Below the pieces are notes generated by a model. That model saw only the letters and a program-made list of their open reading frames with translations, ran no database searches and was not told the DNA's origin. A stretch of DNA of 64,000 nucleotides from Vibrio bathopelagicus (lineage in GTDB: Bacteria; Pseudomonadota; Gammaproteobacteria; Enterobacterales; Vibrionaceae), in assembly GCF_014879975.1 (NCBI RefSeq), contig NZ_CP062500.1:124001-188000 (forward strand). Reading direction: 5' to 3'. The position numbers and the translations under genes are program-made. This document shows positions 49,237-57,403 of this stretch, one piece after another (positions within the stretch are counted from its first letter, which is position 1; each line of letters begins with the position of its first letter).

Positions 49237-50607
49237 GTGAATACCGACTCCACCCTGAAAGCCCAGAAAACATCTGGTTCGCTTGACACCATGTTCAAAC
49301 TCTCAGAGAGAAAGACCACGATCAGCACTGAGCTATATGCAGGTTTTATTACCTTCTTAGCGATGAGCTACATCTTGGCGGTTAACCCAGCGATTTTAGG
49401 TGGCATCCCAGGAATGGACAAAGGTGCAGTATTTACGGCAACCGCTCTTTCTGCGGCTATCGCAACGCTTATCATGGGCATTTGGGGTAACTACCCCGTG
49501 ATGCTGGCTCCGGGCATGAGCATGAACGGATTCTTCAAAGGCCTACTGTTAAGTGGTTCTGTGGCGGTACTTTGGAATGAAGCGCTATTTGGCATCTTCC
49601 TATCGGGTATCCTTTATCTCGCTTTCTCATTGACCAATATTCGTAAGTCGATGATTGAATCTATTCCTGAAGATTTGAAGCTGGCGATTACCGTGTCTCT
49701 TGGTTTGTTCATTGCTTTCTTAGGCCTTAAGAATGCAGGCATCATCGTGTCTAACCCGTTCGTACTGGTTGGCTTAGGTGACATCTCTGATCCACAAGTG
49801 GTCATCGCTTACGTGAGTATCTTCATCGCTCTGGGCTGTATGGTTCGTGACATTAAGCTGGCCACGTTTATCTCGTTTGTATCAGCGATTGCATTGACGA
49901 TTCTGGCTGATGTGTTCTTAGGTACATCAAACGCGCCAATCCCTGATCAATTTGTTTCTATGCCACCAAGCATGGCGGGCAGCTTCGGTGCGATCTTTGA
50001 TTTCTCAGCTTTCACCCCTGAGAAAATGTTCGACCTACTGTTCATCGTACTTATCTTCCTGATTGTCGATTTCTTCGATGGTTTGAGCACGATTGTTGGT
50101 GTTGGTCGTGATGCGGGTATCATCGACAAAGATGGCAAGGTACCAAATGCAAAATCGGCTTTAGTTGCTGATGCGGGCGGTACGGTGATTGGTTCAATTC
50201 TAGGTACGACATCGATTACCGCTTTCTCTGAATCTGGTATTGCTTCTTCTCAAGGAGCGAAGACGGGTTTAGCAGCGGTGATGGTGGCTGGCTTATTCCT
50301 TGTTTCTCTATTCCTATACCCAATCTTCTCTATCTTCTCGGCGGCAATGGTTGCGCCGGCGATGGTCGTGGTGGGTATCTACATGGTTGGCCGTCTTGGT
50401 CAGATTAACTGGGAAAAGAAAGAGTCTCGCATTGCGGCTTTCTTCACCATCATGTTCACTGTTTTAAGCTTCTCTCCAGCAAACGGTATGGCGATGGGCT
50501 TCATCAGCTACGCATTTACGATGGTTGTCGCGGGTAAGCGCAAAGAAGTTCATCCTCTTATCTACGGACTGTGTGTGGTGTTCTTAACTTACTTGATTCT
50601 GCTATAA
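49237..50607 (+). CDS. NCS2 family guanine/hypoxanthine permease
   Basis: This 456-residue protein has about 12 to 14 membrane segments and belongs to the AzgA-like nucleobase permeases (E. coli GhxP/GhxQ, B. subtilis PbuG). The signature stretch is LAPGMSMNGFF (about residue 89), which differs from the usual LAPGMGLNAFF, and the second repeat VDFFDGLSTIVGVGRD is typical. It imports purine base with protons. It starts with GTG at 49237, after AGG. The upstream riboswitch with C at position 74 supports guanine/hypoxanthine, not adenine, as the substrate. Substrate is inferred. Confidence 0.9.
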   Translation: MNTDSTLKAQKTSGSLDTMFKLSERKTTISTELYAGFITFLAMSYILAVNPAILGGIPGMDKGAVFTATALSAAIATLIMGIWGNYPVMLAPGMSMNGFFKGLLLSGSVAVLWNEALFGIFLSGILYLAFSLTNIRKSMIESIPEDLKLAITVSLGLFIAFLGLKNAGIIVSNPFVLVGLGDISDPQVVIAYVSIFIALGCMVRDIKLATFISFVSAIALTILADVFLGTSNAPIPDQFVSMPPSMAGSFGAIFDFSAFTPEKMFDLLFIVLIFLIVDFFDGLSTIVGVGRDAGIIDKDGKVPNAKSALVADAGGTVIGSILGTTSITAFSESGIASSQGAKTGLAAVMVAGLFLVSLFLYPIFSIFSAAMVAPAMVVVGIYMVGRLGQINWEKKESRIAAFFTIMFTVLSFSPANGMAMGFISYAFTMVVAGKRKEVHPLIYGLCVVFLTYLILL

Positions 50608-50649
50608 GCTTAACTAGTGAATAGTCGTTAGTAAGTAAAAGACAGACAG

Positions 50650-50682
50650 ATGGCTCTGCAGTGAATGTGGGGCCATTTTTGT
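50650..50682 (+). terminator. Permease gene terminator
   Basis: ATGGCTC and GGGCCAT pair (one G-U) with a 13-base loop, followed by TTTTTG, 43 bp after the stop. Confidence 0.7.
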
Positions 50683-50801
50683 ATCTGTTGCTTGTTTAGC
50701 TCACGTTTAATTGATGGCGTTATCCTAAACTTGAGAGTACGCGACTTATATTGATGCATGCTATTGTAGAGACTGGATTAATTATTTTTTGAAGAGTGAC
50801 T

Positions 50802-51227
50802 ATGCCTTCTAACTTACCTAAATCTTTTAGTAAGCCGTTTTTAAAAGTATTCCACATTATGGAAGCGGTATTGCTGGTGGCGATCACGCTCGCGACCTTG
50901 TTTGCGATGGTCGAAGAGTTCATGCATGTCTTCGCTGAACGCCGAGTACAACTAACCGATATTCTACTGATGTTTATCTATTTAGAAGTGTTGGCCATGG
51001 TTCAGCAGTTTGTGATGAACGGTAAGATCCCAGTGCGATATCCGATCTACATCGCGATGATGGCGATTGCTCGTTACATCACTTTAGGTATGAAAGAGTT
51101 AGATGCAGTACTCATCGTTTGGTTGTCTGTCGCTGCATTTATTCTAGCCGCAGCCACACTGTTAATTCGAGTGGGGCACCATTACTGGCCATACGTTGAT
51201 CTAAGAACCAAGCAGCCGGACGAGTAA
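50802..51227 (+). CDS. psiE: PsiE family protein
   Basis: The 141-residue membrane protein has four hydrophobic segments (about 12-35, 55-75, 83-103, 107-127). It matches the phosphate-starvation-inducible PsiE family (segments IYLEVLAMVQQF and RYPIYIAMMAIARYI align with E. coli PsiE). Function is unknown; in E. coli it responds to PhoB and CRP. A GAAGAG site precedes the ATG at 50802. No Pho box was recognised. It ends with its own terminator. Confidence 0.85.
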   Translation: MPSNLPKSFSKPFLKVFHIMEAVLLVAITLATLFAMVEEFMHVFAERRVQLTDILLMFIYLEVLAMVQQFVMNGKIPVRYPIYIAMMAIARYITLGMKELDAVLIVWLSVAAFILAAATLLIRVGHHYWPYVDLRTKQPDE

Positions 51228-51255
51228 ATCAATCAGGTTGTAAGCTAACTTAGAG

Positions 51256-51279
51256 CCCAGCCATGTTGCTGGGTTTTTT
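51256..51279 (+). terminator. psiE terminator
   Basis: CCCAGC-catgtt-GCTGGG is followed by TTTTTTA, 29 bp after the psiE stop. Confidence 0.85.
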
Positions 51280-51296
51280 ATTACCCCAGTTTGAGT

Positions 51297-51358
51297 CAAT
51301 AAGACTAAGTAGAGTCTTATTGTTATCTAAATTGTAAGGGTCACTATGACTCTTATTG
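51297..51358. promoter_or_regulatory. Inverted repeat operator candidate upstream of aox
   Basis: A perfect ten-base inverted repeat CAATAAGACT-aagtag-AGTCTTATTG lies at 51297-51322, and a third, one-mismatch copy of its right half (ACTCTTATTG) is at 51349-51358. No T run follows, so it is not a terminator; it lies beyond the psiE terminator. It is 85-145 bp ahead of the aox start. The repeat could bind a transcription factor, for example an NO or redox sensor, but it does not match the NsrR, NorR or FNR consensus that I know. Confidence 0.5.
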
Positions 51359-51441
51359 TTGTTTTCTCATTGCTGTATAAGGGTTTATTTCTTGGCATGA
51401 ATGTTGATTAGTAAGTATTAGACTCATATAAGGAACACGCT

Positions 51442-52074
51442 ATGCATTTTGAAAGCACCCATTATAAACCTGAAATTTTCTCCGAAAAGGTTGCACTTCT
51501 TGTTACTCGGCTTCTCAAAAAGACACTTAACTTGTTTTATGGAAAACACTTAGCCAAACGAGCGATGTTGTTGGAAACCATAGCTGCTGTTCCGGGTATG
51601 GTAGCGGGAGTGTTTAACCACCTCAAAGCTCTGCGCCGCATGAAAGACGACGGTGGTTGGATCAAAGAGTTACTGGACGAAGCGGATAATGAACGGATGC
51701 ACTTAATGATTTTCCTTACCGTTACCAAGCCGTCCATTATAGAACGCATTTTAGTGATGCTATTACAGTTCATCTTTTTACTTATCTATGGCGTGATCTA
51801 CTTAGTTTCATCTAAAACGGCACATAGGATCGTTGGTTATTTCGAAGAGGAAGCCTGCAACAGTTACTCTGAATATATCTCGAAAATTCAAGATGGCACG
51901 TTGCCCAATCATCCCGCGCCTGAGATTGCGATTAAATACTATCGCTTACCCGAGAATGCCATGTTTTTGGATGTGCTTTTCTGCATAAGAGAAGATGAAG
52001 CGAAACATCGAGATAAGAATCACGATATTGCTGATCTCTATAAAACCCAAGACTTACCCGATCACCAGTGTTAA
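51442..52074 (+). CDS. aox: Alternative quinol oxidase (AOX)
   Basis: The 210-residue membrane-bound di-iron oxidase passes electrons from quinol to oxygen without pumping protons and tolerates nitric oxide or cyanide. The four ligand motifs are present: MLLETIAAV (Glu45), NERMHL (Glu84, His87), EEEA (about residue 136) and REDEAKHRDKNH (about 183-194). A hydrophobic hairpin region lies at about residues 95-125. It resembles the AOX of Vibrio fischeri, which responds to NO. It is monocistronic and follows the inverted repeat operator candidate. Confidence 0.96.
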   Translation: MHFESTHYKPEIFSEKVALLVTRLLKKTLNLFYGKHLAKRAMLLETIAAVPGMVAGVFNHLKALRRMKDDGGWIKELLDEADNERMHLMIFLTVTKPSIIERILVMLLQFIFLLIYGVIYLVSSKTAHRIVGYFEEEACNSYSEYISKIQDGTLPNHPAPEIAIKYYRLPENAMFLDVLFCIREDEAKHRDKNHDIADLYKTQDLPDHQC

Positions 52075-52327
52075 TCATCAAAAGACCGAATTATGACAAA
52101 TAAAGCTCAACAACCAGAAAATAGAGTCGTCTTAATTACCTTCAAGCTCTGGGATGGGGTTGAGCTTTTCTGTGGATTCGAGAAATACGGTCTTACCTGA
52201 TGGTGAGCGCTTTAGGGTGCGTACTATGAGTAAATTTTTTGAGATCAAAGTCTTATAAATTAAGCTCTGCGGTGTAGCAGGGCTTTAATAAAAGCTAACT
52301 GAACAAAAAAGCATCAATTTTTTCAAA

Positions 52328-52543
52328 TAAAGCTTTACAACCCGGCCCAGATCACCAAGAATGGCGTCGCTCTGTTTTCAGAGTTATTAAATGAAACATC
52401 CAGTTGTAAAGTAAAACCCTTAGTATTGCTTCATTGTTATTCTCAGTGTTTCCCTTGGCTTCATAGATACATTAAATAATTCAAGCTTTCAGCGCATCGC
52501 ACTTTTGGCGATTAATTTTTTATTTTTATATAAGGGACACATC
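52328..52543 (+). promoter_or_regulatory. Long 5' leader of the second cold-shock gene
   Basis: This leader closely matches 39411-39630, with the CTCTG-tttt-CAGAG hairpin, TTAAATGAAACATCCAGTTG, CCCTTGGCTTCATAGATACA, and TATAAGGGACAC before the ATG. The two leaders differ in small insertions and deletions (for example the hairpin loop TTTT here, TTGTT there). The 52075-52327 part of the gap holds an unconvincing 35-codon ORF and a weak hairpin, so I name nothing there. Confidence 0.65.
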
Positions 52544-52756
52544 ATGTCTAACAAAACAAACGGCGTAGTAAAATGGTTTAACGAAGAGAAAGGTTTCGGT
52601 TTCCTAACTCAAGACAACGGCGGCGCTGACGTATTCGTTCACTTCCGTGCTATCGCATCTGAAGGTTTCAAGACTCTTAAAGAAGGCCAACAAGTGTCTT
52701 TCGAAGTAGAGCAAGGCCAAAAAGGTCTTCAAGCTGCAAACGTTGTAGCTCTATAA
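52544..52756 (+). CDS. Cold-shock protein, CspA family (copy 2)
   Basis: The 70-residue protein is identical in sequence to copy 1, though its gene differs at a few synonymous sites (for example GGTTTCGGTTTC, GCTATCGCATCT). RNP1 KGFGFL and RNP2 VFVHF are present. AAGGGACAC precedes the ATG. Together with the shared leader, this shows a duplication of leader plus gene, kept by selection or gene conversion. A stem GGCGCAAGTT/AACTTGCGCC follows at 52768-52795. Confidence 0.95.
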   Translation: MSNKTNGVVKWFNEEKGFGFLTQDNGGADVFVHFRAIASEGFKTLKEGQQVSFEVEQGQKGLQAANVVAL

Positions 52757-52767
52757 GATTTTAAGTC

Positions 52768-52795
52768 GGCGCAAGTTGCAATAGTAACTTGCGCC
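52768..52795 (+). terminator. Terminator of cold-shock gene 2
   Basis: GGCGCAAGTT-gcaatagt-AACTTGCGCC is a perfect ten-bp stem, followed by ACTTTCCCC. The T run is short, so termination strength is uncertain. The following 343 bp to 53137 contain a GGCGTCGCT motif (52982-52990) in the loop of a CTCAG/CTGAG hairpin, resembling the csp leaders, but nothing else identified. Confidence 0.7.
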
Positions 52796-53137
52796 ACTTT
52801 CCCCTTTAAACACCCCCCCTTAGCTTTCTCGAAATACCCCCACTTCTTATTATATTTAATCTCTATTTTTCTATTACCCCTAGTAATGTGAATGGCGCGA
52901 CTACTATTGCTTATAGTTAGTTACATAGAATTAAAAAGTTCGTTATTTTTATTCCTTGTCTGAAAACCTTTGCTCAGGATTGGCGTCGCTATGTCTGAGT
53001 TCATCGAGTTTCATTCCTTAAAAAACAGATTTACCTGCTCGTCGTTGATGAGTAAAGTTATGTAAAGCTCTAACAGAGTCATTGTTTAGTGCTTTTAATC
53101 TCGCTATCTTGAACTCACAGTTTTTATAGGGTTCGAG

Positions 53138-53527
53138 ATGCAAAGCCATTACACATCCACAATTTGTATGCTGCTCATTGTGCTGATAGCGACAGTGCTA
53201 TCTATTGATGTCGCTCGCTCCGAAGTTTCCCCTAGCTACCCTATAGAGCAACAAAGTTCCGTTACTTTTCAGCTTATCGAGCTCGATACTTGCTACACAG
53301 CCCCTACCATTACCCAAAAACCAGCTCAAGGTTGCTGCAAGCCGGGTGGTTCATGTTTTGAAAAGCAGTGTTGTGTTCATCTGCCATCAATGGGTAGTGC
53401 ACTATTGGGTGTAGGTTTACACCTATCTCCTCCTCCGCTATATACGTATAACACCACACCTTATGTAGCTCTTTATTCCAATGCTGATAGCCGTTCACGC
53501 TATCGCCCCCCAATTTTTCAATCTTAA
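53138..53527 (+). CDS. Cysteine-rich hypothetical exported protein
   Basis: I do not recognise the family. The 129-residue protein has an N-terminal hydrophobic segment (about residues 8-27, CMLLIVLIATVLSI) that suits a signal anchor or signal peptide. A central cysteine-rich motif (CCKPGGSCFEKQCCVH, residues 66-81) could hold metal or disulfides. The C-terminal part is Pro/Tyr-rich (LHLSPPPLYTY, RPPIFQS). GGTTCGAGATG precedes the start. A second small ORF with a signal-like peptide and then an EamA transporter follow, perhaps as one unit. Confidence 0.6.
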   Translation: MQSHYTSTICMLLIVLIATVLSIDVARSEVSPSYPIEQQSSVTFQLIELDTCYTAPTITQKPAQGCCKPGGSCFEKQCCVHLPSMGSALLGVGLHLSPPPLYTYNTTPYVALYSNADSRSRYRPPIFQS

Positions 53528-53633
53528 TTCCTCTGCGATAACTCGCATCAATTTATCTACACGATCTCTGTGTATTTAAACATTTTGTGTAAATAGCCTG
53601 CTATTTGCACTGGATTGTTATGGAAATAAGATT

Positions 53634-53744
53634 ATGAACTTTACATTAATGACTAAGGTGCTTGCCTGCGTGGCAGCTCTCTCTATCACGCTTTTTACAT
53701 CCCTCCCTAAAAGCACGTTGCTAGGAGGTTCTCATGACGCATAG
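53634..53744 (+). CDS. Putative small exported peptide upstream of the transporter
   Basis: The 36-codon ORF encodes a signal-like sequence (MNFTLMTKVLACVAALSITLF ends the hydrophobic core) and a short tail, and overlaps the EamA gene start by 11 bp. It has no strong ribosome site, but the overlap is typical of translational coupling. It may be a leader peptide or spurious. Confidence 0.35.
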   Translation: MNFTLMTKVLACVAALSITLFTSLPKSTLLGGSHDA

Positions 53745-54645
53745 AACGTTGACTGCATTGCTATTTTCTTCAGTGTGCTTGATTTGGGGTACAACGTGGT
53801 TGGCTATGGAGATTGCAGTGGAGAGCATTCCACCGATTTTTGCTACTGGACTACGCTTTCTGATTGCTGCACCAATACTGGTCATGTTGGCCAAGCACTT
53901 GAAGCAGCCGCTGTTTTTCCCTAAAGGGCAGCAGTACTGGATGTTGGTGGTCGCGGTTTTCTACTTTGCGATTCCGTTTACCTTGATGATCTTTGGTGAG
54001 CAATACATATCGTCTGGCTTGGCATCAATCATTTTCGCCAATATGCCGATCGCAGTGATGGTGATGTCTAGACTGTTTTTAGGGTTGAGGTTAACCAATA
54101 TACAGCTGGCGGGCTTATTCACCGCGGTACTGAGTCTGATTTTAATTTTGTCTACTGAGATGAGTCTCGGTGGGCAAGACTACTTACTGGGTTTTGGGGC
54201 TCTTGGAGGAGCTGTGGCTATTCACGCTGTGATGTATGTTTTGGTCGAGAAGTTCTGTAAAGGTGTACCAGTTTTAACCTACAACGCAGTACCGAGTCTT
54301 ATCGCTTCGATCTGTTTATTGCTGGTTTCATTGGTCGTCGAGCAGCCTGATATTACGGGCTATTCAAGAGAAGCGATTGGAGCGGTAGTGTACCTAGGGT
54401 TGTTTGCGAGTGTCGGCGGAATTGTGGCTTACTTTAAGCTAGGACAAGTATCGAGCCCATTTACAGCATCCATCTGTTTTCTGTTCTTCCCGCTAATCGC
54501 ACTGACCCTATCTACCTGGTTTGCTGGGAACAGTATATCGATGGTTTCAGTGTTACTGATGATCCCACTACTGGGGGGAATCTTAGTCACCAAAGCTGAC
54601 CCTAAGTTGTGGAAAAGAGTACGTAAGCTTAAGCATGCTTTATAG
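53734..54645 (+). CDS. EamA/DMT family transporter
   Basis: The 303-residue protein has ten predicted membrane segments in two EamA repeats (about 8-140 and 155-290), with the first one starting LIWGTTWLAMEIA. Members export amino acids, metabolites or drugs; the substrate here is unknown. The ATG at 53734 follows TAGGAGG at good spacing, so it is a strong start despite the overlapping small ORF. It ends at a bidirectional terminator shared with the convergent yicC. Confidence 0.9.
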   Translation: MTHRTLTALLFSSVCLIWGTTWLAMEIAVESIPPIFATGLRFLIAAPILVMLAKHLKQPLFFPKGQQYWMLVVAVFYFAIPFTLMIFGEQYISSGLASIIFANMPIAVMVMSRLFLGLRLTNIQLAGLFTAVLSLILILSTEMSLGGQDYLLGFGALGGAVAIHAVMYVLVEKFCKGVPVLTYNAVPSLIASICLLLVSLVVEQPDITGYSREAIGAVVYLGLFASVGGIVAYFKLGQVSSPFTASICFLFFPLIALTLSTWFAGNSISMVSVLLMIPLLGGILVTKADPKLWKRVRKLKHAL

Positions 54646-54664
54646 GTAGATTGTTTAACCTAAA

Positions 54665-54692
54665 AAAAAGCCTCTGAATGTTCAGAGGCTTT
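54665..54692. terminator. Bidirectional terminator between the EamA gene and yicC
   Basis: AAAAGCCTCTGAA-TG-TTCAGAGGCTTT is a perfect stem, with A and T runs on the two sides. It serves the convergent genes on both strands. Confidence 0.85.
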
Positions 54693-54715
54693 AAGGGCAA
54701 TCTTGTTAATCCAGA

Positions 54716-55582
54716 TTATTCAATGTTCTGAATTTGCTCACGCATCTGTTCGATAAGAACCTTAAGCTCTACGCCCGATGCTGTGATGTCTGTACTGATA
54801 GACTTAGACGCTAGCGTGTTTGACTCACGGTTGAACTCTTGCATCATGAAGTCAAGCTTACGGCCACAAGCACCACCTTTCTTCAGTACTACATTCGCTT
54901 CTTTCACGTGAGAGTCTAGACGGTCTAGCTCTTCTGCTACGTCTGACTTCTGTGCGAGTAGGATAAGCTCTTGTTCAACACGAGAACCTTCAAGTTCAAT
55001 TTTCGCATCTTCAAATTTGGTAAGAAGACGCTCACGTTGCCACTCTAGGATTTCAGGCATGCGTGCACGAACTTTCACGACTTCTTCAGTGATTGCATCT
55101 AAGCGCTGTACGATTAGCGCCTTCATGTTTTCGCCTTCACGAGCACGAGCATCAATGAATTCTGCGATTGCATCGTTGAAGGCTTCAAGTAGGTCTTTGT
55201 TGATGGCATCCATGTCTTGCTCTGGCGTTTCCATCACGCCAGGCCAGTTCATTACTTGGAATGGGTTCAAACGGCTGTCTTCGCCAGTCATCGTCATTAC
55301 TTGGTTCGCAGCATTAATTACTTGCTGAGCCAAACCTTCATTAATGCTTAGTTCGCCCTTTGCAGCAGGGTTTGCTTCAAAGCGCAGGTTACATTCAACC
55401 TTGCCGCGCGCTAGACGCTTGCGGAAACGCTCACGCAAGATTGGTTCTAAACCACGGAACTGTTCAGGCATACGGAAGTAAGTTTCTAGGTAGCGCTGGT
55501 TTACACTACGGATTTCCCATACTGCTGTACCCCAATCGCCTTTTACTTCTTTGCGTGCATACGCGGTCATACTATAAATCAT
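54716..55582 (-). CDS. yicC: YicC family endoribonuclease
   Basis: The 288-residue protein starts MIYSMTAYARKE and ends with the YicC signature DFMMQEFNRESNTLASKS. In E. coli YicC is an endoribonuclease that acts on small RNA RyhB; the role here is inferred. A GGAAAATTCGATG-type start at 55582 is used since upstream in-frame codons are not conserved. It is divergent from rph, 214 bp apart. Confidence 0.93.
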   Translation of the reverse strand: MIYSMTAYARKEVKGDWGTAVWEIRSVNQRYLETYFRMPEQFRGLEPILRERFRKRLARGKVECNLRFEANPAAKGELSINEGLAQQVINAANQVMTMTGEDSRLNPFQVMNWPGVMETPEQDMDAINKDLLEAFNDAIAEFIDARAREGENMKALIVQRLDAITEEVVKVRARMPEILEWQRERLLTKFEDAKIELEGSRVEQELILLAQKSDVAEELDRLDSHVKEANVVLKKGGACGRKLDFMMQEFNRESNTLASKSISTDITASGVELKVLIEQMREQIQNIE

Positions 55583-55796
55583 CGAATTTTCCTGTCTTTT
55601 ATCATTCTGAAAATAACGCGCACGCATAGTATCACGATATGGTGTGCTCCCGAAGCTTGTCGCCTTTCATGATGGATAGCTTTGCATGATAAACTGCTAT
55701 ATAATCTTGCCCCAATCAAAACTGTCTCACCCCTTTCTTAGGTGATGCACTCTTTCGATAGTAAATCACTTCAGACTGTTAATAAGGTAGATACCA

Positions 55797-56513
55797 ATGC
55801 GTCCAAATGACCGCGCTGTAGATCAAATTCGTCCAATTAAAATTACTCGTAACTACACAGCTTATGCTGAAGGTTCTGTATTAGTTGAGTTCGGCAACAC
55901 TAAAGTTCTATGTAATGCGACGGTAGAAGAAAACGTACCGCGTTGGTTAAAAGGCCAAGGAAAGGGTTGGGTAACCGCTGAATATGGCATGCTGCCACGT
56001 GCAACGCACACTCGTAACCGTCGTGAAGCGGCGAGCGGCAAGCAAGGCGGTCGTACGATGGAAATCCAACGTTTGATCGCTCGTAGCCTACGTGCTGTTG
56101 TTGACCTGAAAGTAATGGGTGAAATCATGATCACTGTCGATTGTGATGTTATCCAAGCAGACGGCGGTACTCGTACTGCTTCTATCTCAGGTGCAAGCGT
56201 TGCAATGGCTGATGCTATCAACAGCTTACTAGCAAGCGGTAAACTGAAAAAGAACCCAATGAAAGGCCACGTAGCGGCAGTTTCAGTGGGCATCGTTGGT
56301 GCACAAGCACTGTGTGACCTTGAGTATGTTGAAGACTCAGCAGCCGATACCGACATGAACGTTGTAATGACGGAAGACGGTAAGATGATTGAGATTCAAG
56401 GTACTGCAGAGGGCGAACCGTTCAGCCACGAAGAGCTGATGCAGCTTTTAGCCCTAGCGAATAAGGGCATTACCGATATCGTCGAAGCGCAGAAAGCTGC
56501 GTTGGCCGACTAG
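55797..56513 (+). CDS. rph: Ribonuclease PH
   Basis: The 238-residue phosphorolytic exonuclease trims tRNA 3' ends. It starts [14 protein letters not shown] and includes the phosphate-binding [15 protein letters not shown] (about residue 63). A full-length gene, it does not carry the frameshift of E. coli K-12 rph. AATAAGGTAG precedes the ATG at 55797. pyrE is downstream on the same strand, after a terminator hairpin that could attenuate readthrough. Confidence 0.98.
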   Translation: MRPNDRAVDQIRPIKITRNYTAYAEGSVLVEFGNTKVLCNATVEENVPRWLKGQGKGWVTAEYGMLPRATHTRNRREAASGKQGGRTMEIQRLIARSLRAVVDLKVMGEIMITVDCDVIQADGGTRTASISGASVAMADAINSLLASGKLKKNPMKGHVAAVSVGIVGAQALCDLEYVEDSAADTDMNVVMTEDGKMIEIQGTAEGEPFSHEELMQLLALANKGITDIVEAQKAALAD

Positions 56514-56520
56514 TTTCTAG

Positions 56521-56549
56521 ATAGCTCCCAAATCGGGGGCTATTTTTTT
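56521..56549 (+). terminator. Terminator between rph and pyrE
   Basis: ATAGCTCCC-aaatc-GGGGGCTAT has nine pairs (one G-U) and is followed by seven T. In enterics a similar hairpin acts as the pyrE attenuator, with rph translation coupled to UTP level; the same role here is inference. Confidence 0.85.
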
Positions 56550-56618
56550 GTCTGTAAAATCCGAAAGGGTGGTGCAGAGCGTAAGTTAAGTTTTATTGAA
56601 TAAACGTAGAGGAAGAAC

Positions 56619-57260
56619 ATGAAAGCATATCAACGTGAATTTATTGAATTTGCACTAGAGAAAGAAGTACTTAAGTTTGGTGAGTTTACTTTAAAGTCTG
56701 GCCGTAAGAGCCCTTACTTCTTCAATGCTGGATTGTTTAATACAGGTCGTGACCTAGCACGCTTAGGTCGCTTCTACGCAGCAGCATTAGCTGATTCAGG
56801 TATTGAGTTTGATGTACTATTTGGCCCTGCATACAAAGGTATCCCAATCGCAACAACAACTGCGGTTGCACTCGCGGATCACCACGATGTGGACACGCCT
56901 TACTGCTTCAACCGTAAAGAAGCGAAAAACCACGGTGAAGGTGGCAACCTAGTGGGTAGCGAACTTGAAGGTCGCATCATGCTAGTGGATGACGTGATCA
57001 CTGCAGGTACTGCGATTCGTGAATCGATGGAAATCATCCAAGCAAACGGCGCTGACTTAGCGGGTGTTCTTGTTGCGATCGACCGCCAAGAGAAGGGCAA
57101 AGGCGAATTGTCTGCAATTCAGGAAGTAGAGCGAGACTTCGGTTGTGCGATTATCTCAATCGTTAGCCTGACAGACCTGGTGACTTTCCTTGAAGAGAAA
57201 GGCACCGACGCAGCGCACCTAGAATCTGTAAAAGCGTACCGCGCTCAATATGGTATCTAA
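56619..57260 (+). CDS. pyrE: Orotate phosphoribosyltransferase
   Basis: The 213-residue enzyme adds phosphoribose to orotate in pyrimidine synthesis. It starts [21 protein letters not shown] and has the PRPP-binding motif [12 protein letters not shown] (about residue 121). GAGGAAG precedes the start. It lies 105 bp downstream of rph, behind a terminator-like hairpin that may be the UTP-sensing attenuator. Confidence 0.98.
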   Translation: MKAYQREFIEFALEKEVLKFGEFTLKSGRKSPYFFNAGLFNTGRDLARLGRFYAAALADSGIEFDVLFGPAYKGIPIATTTAVALADHHDVDTPYCFNRKEAKNHGEGGNLVGSELEGRIMLVDDVITAGTAIRESMEIIQANGADLAGVLVAIDRQEKGKGELSAIQEVERDFGCAIISIVSLTDLVTFLEEKGTDAAHLESVKAYRAQYGI

Positions 57261-57316
57261 TGCCTGAAGCTCTGAACCTGATGGTTTAGCTCCCTAGGTT
57301 TAGAATTTCAAAAAGG

Positions 57317-57354
57317 AAAGGCCCGAGAGATGAATATCTTTCGGGCCTTTTTTT
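57317..57354. terminator. Bidirectional terminator between pyrE and the acyltransferase gene
   Basis: AAAGGCCCGA and TCGGGCCTTT form a ten-bp stem, with T runs on the plus strand and A on the other side. It ends both convergent genes. Confidence 0.85.
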
Positions 57355-57403
57355 AACTGAAATTTTTTGGGACTGAGCTGCTTTCTTATCTGAAGATAGG
57401 CGC

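Noticed and set aside
51297..51322. Inverted repeat as psiE terminator
   Set aside because: No T run follows, and psiE already has a strong terminator at 51256-51279.
52144..52170. AAGCTC/GAGCTT hairpin plus TTTTC as aox terminator
   Set aside because: Six pairs with a 12-base loop is weak; not enough to call.
52093..52200. 35-residue ORF (MTNKAQQPENRVVLITF...) after aox
   Set aside because: No ribosome site, no recognised family, and a hairpin inside it; more likely non-coding.
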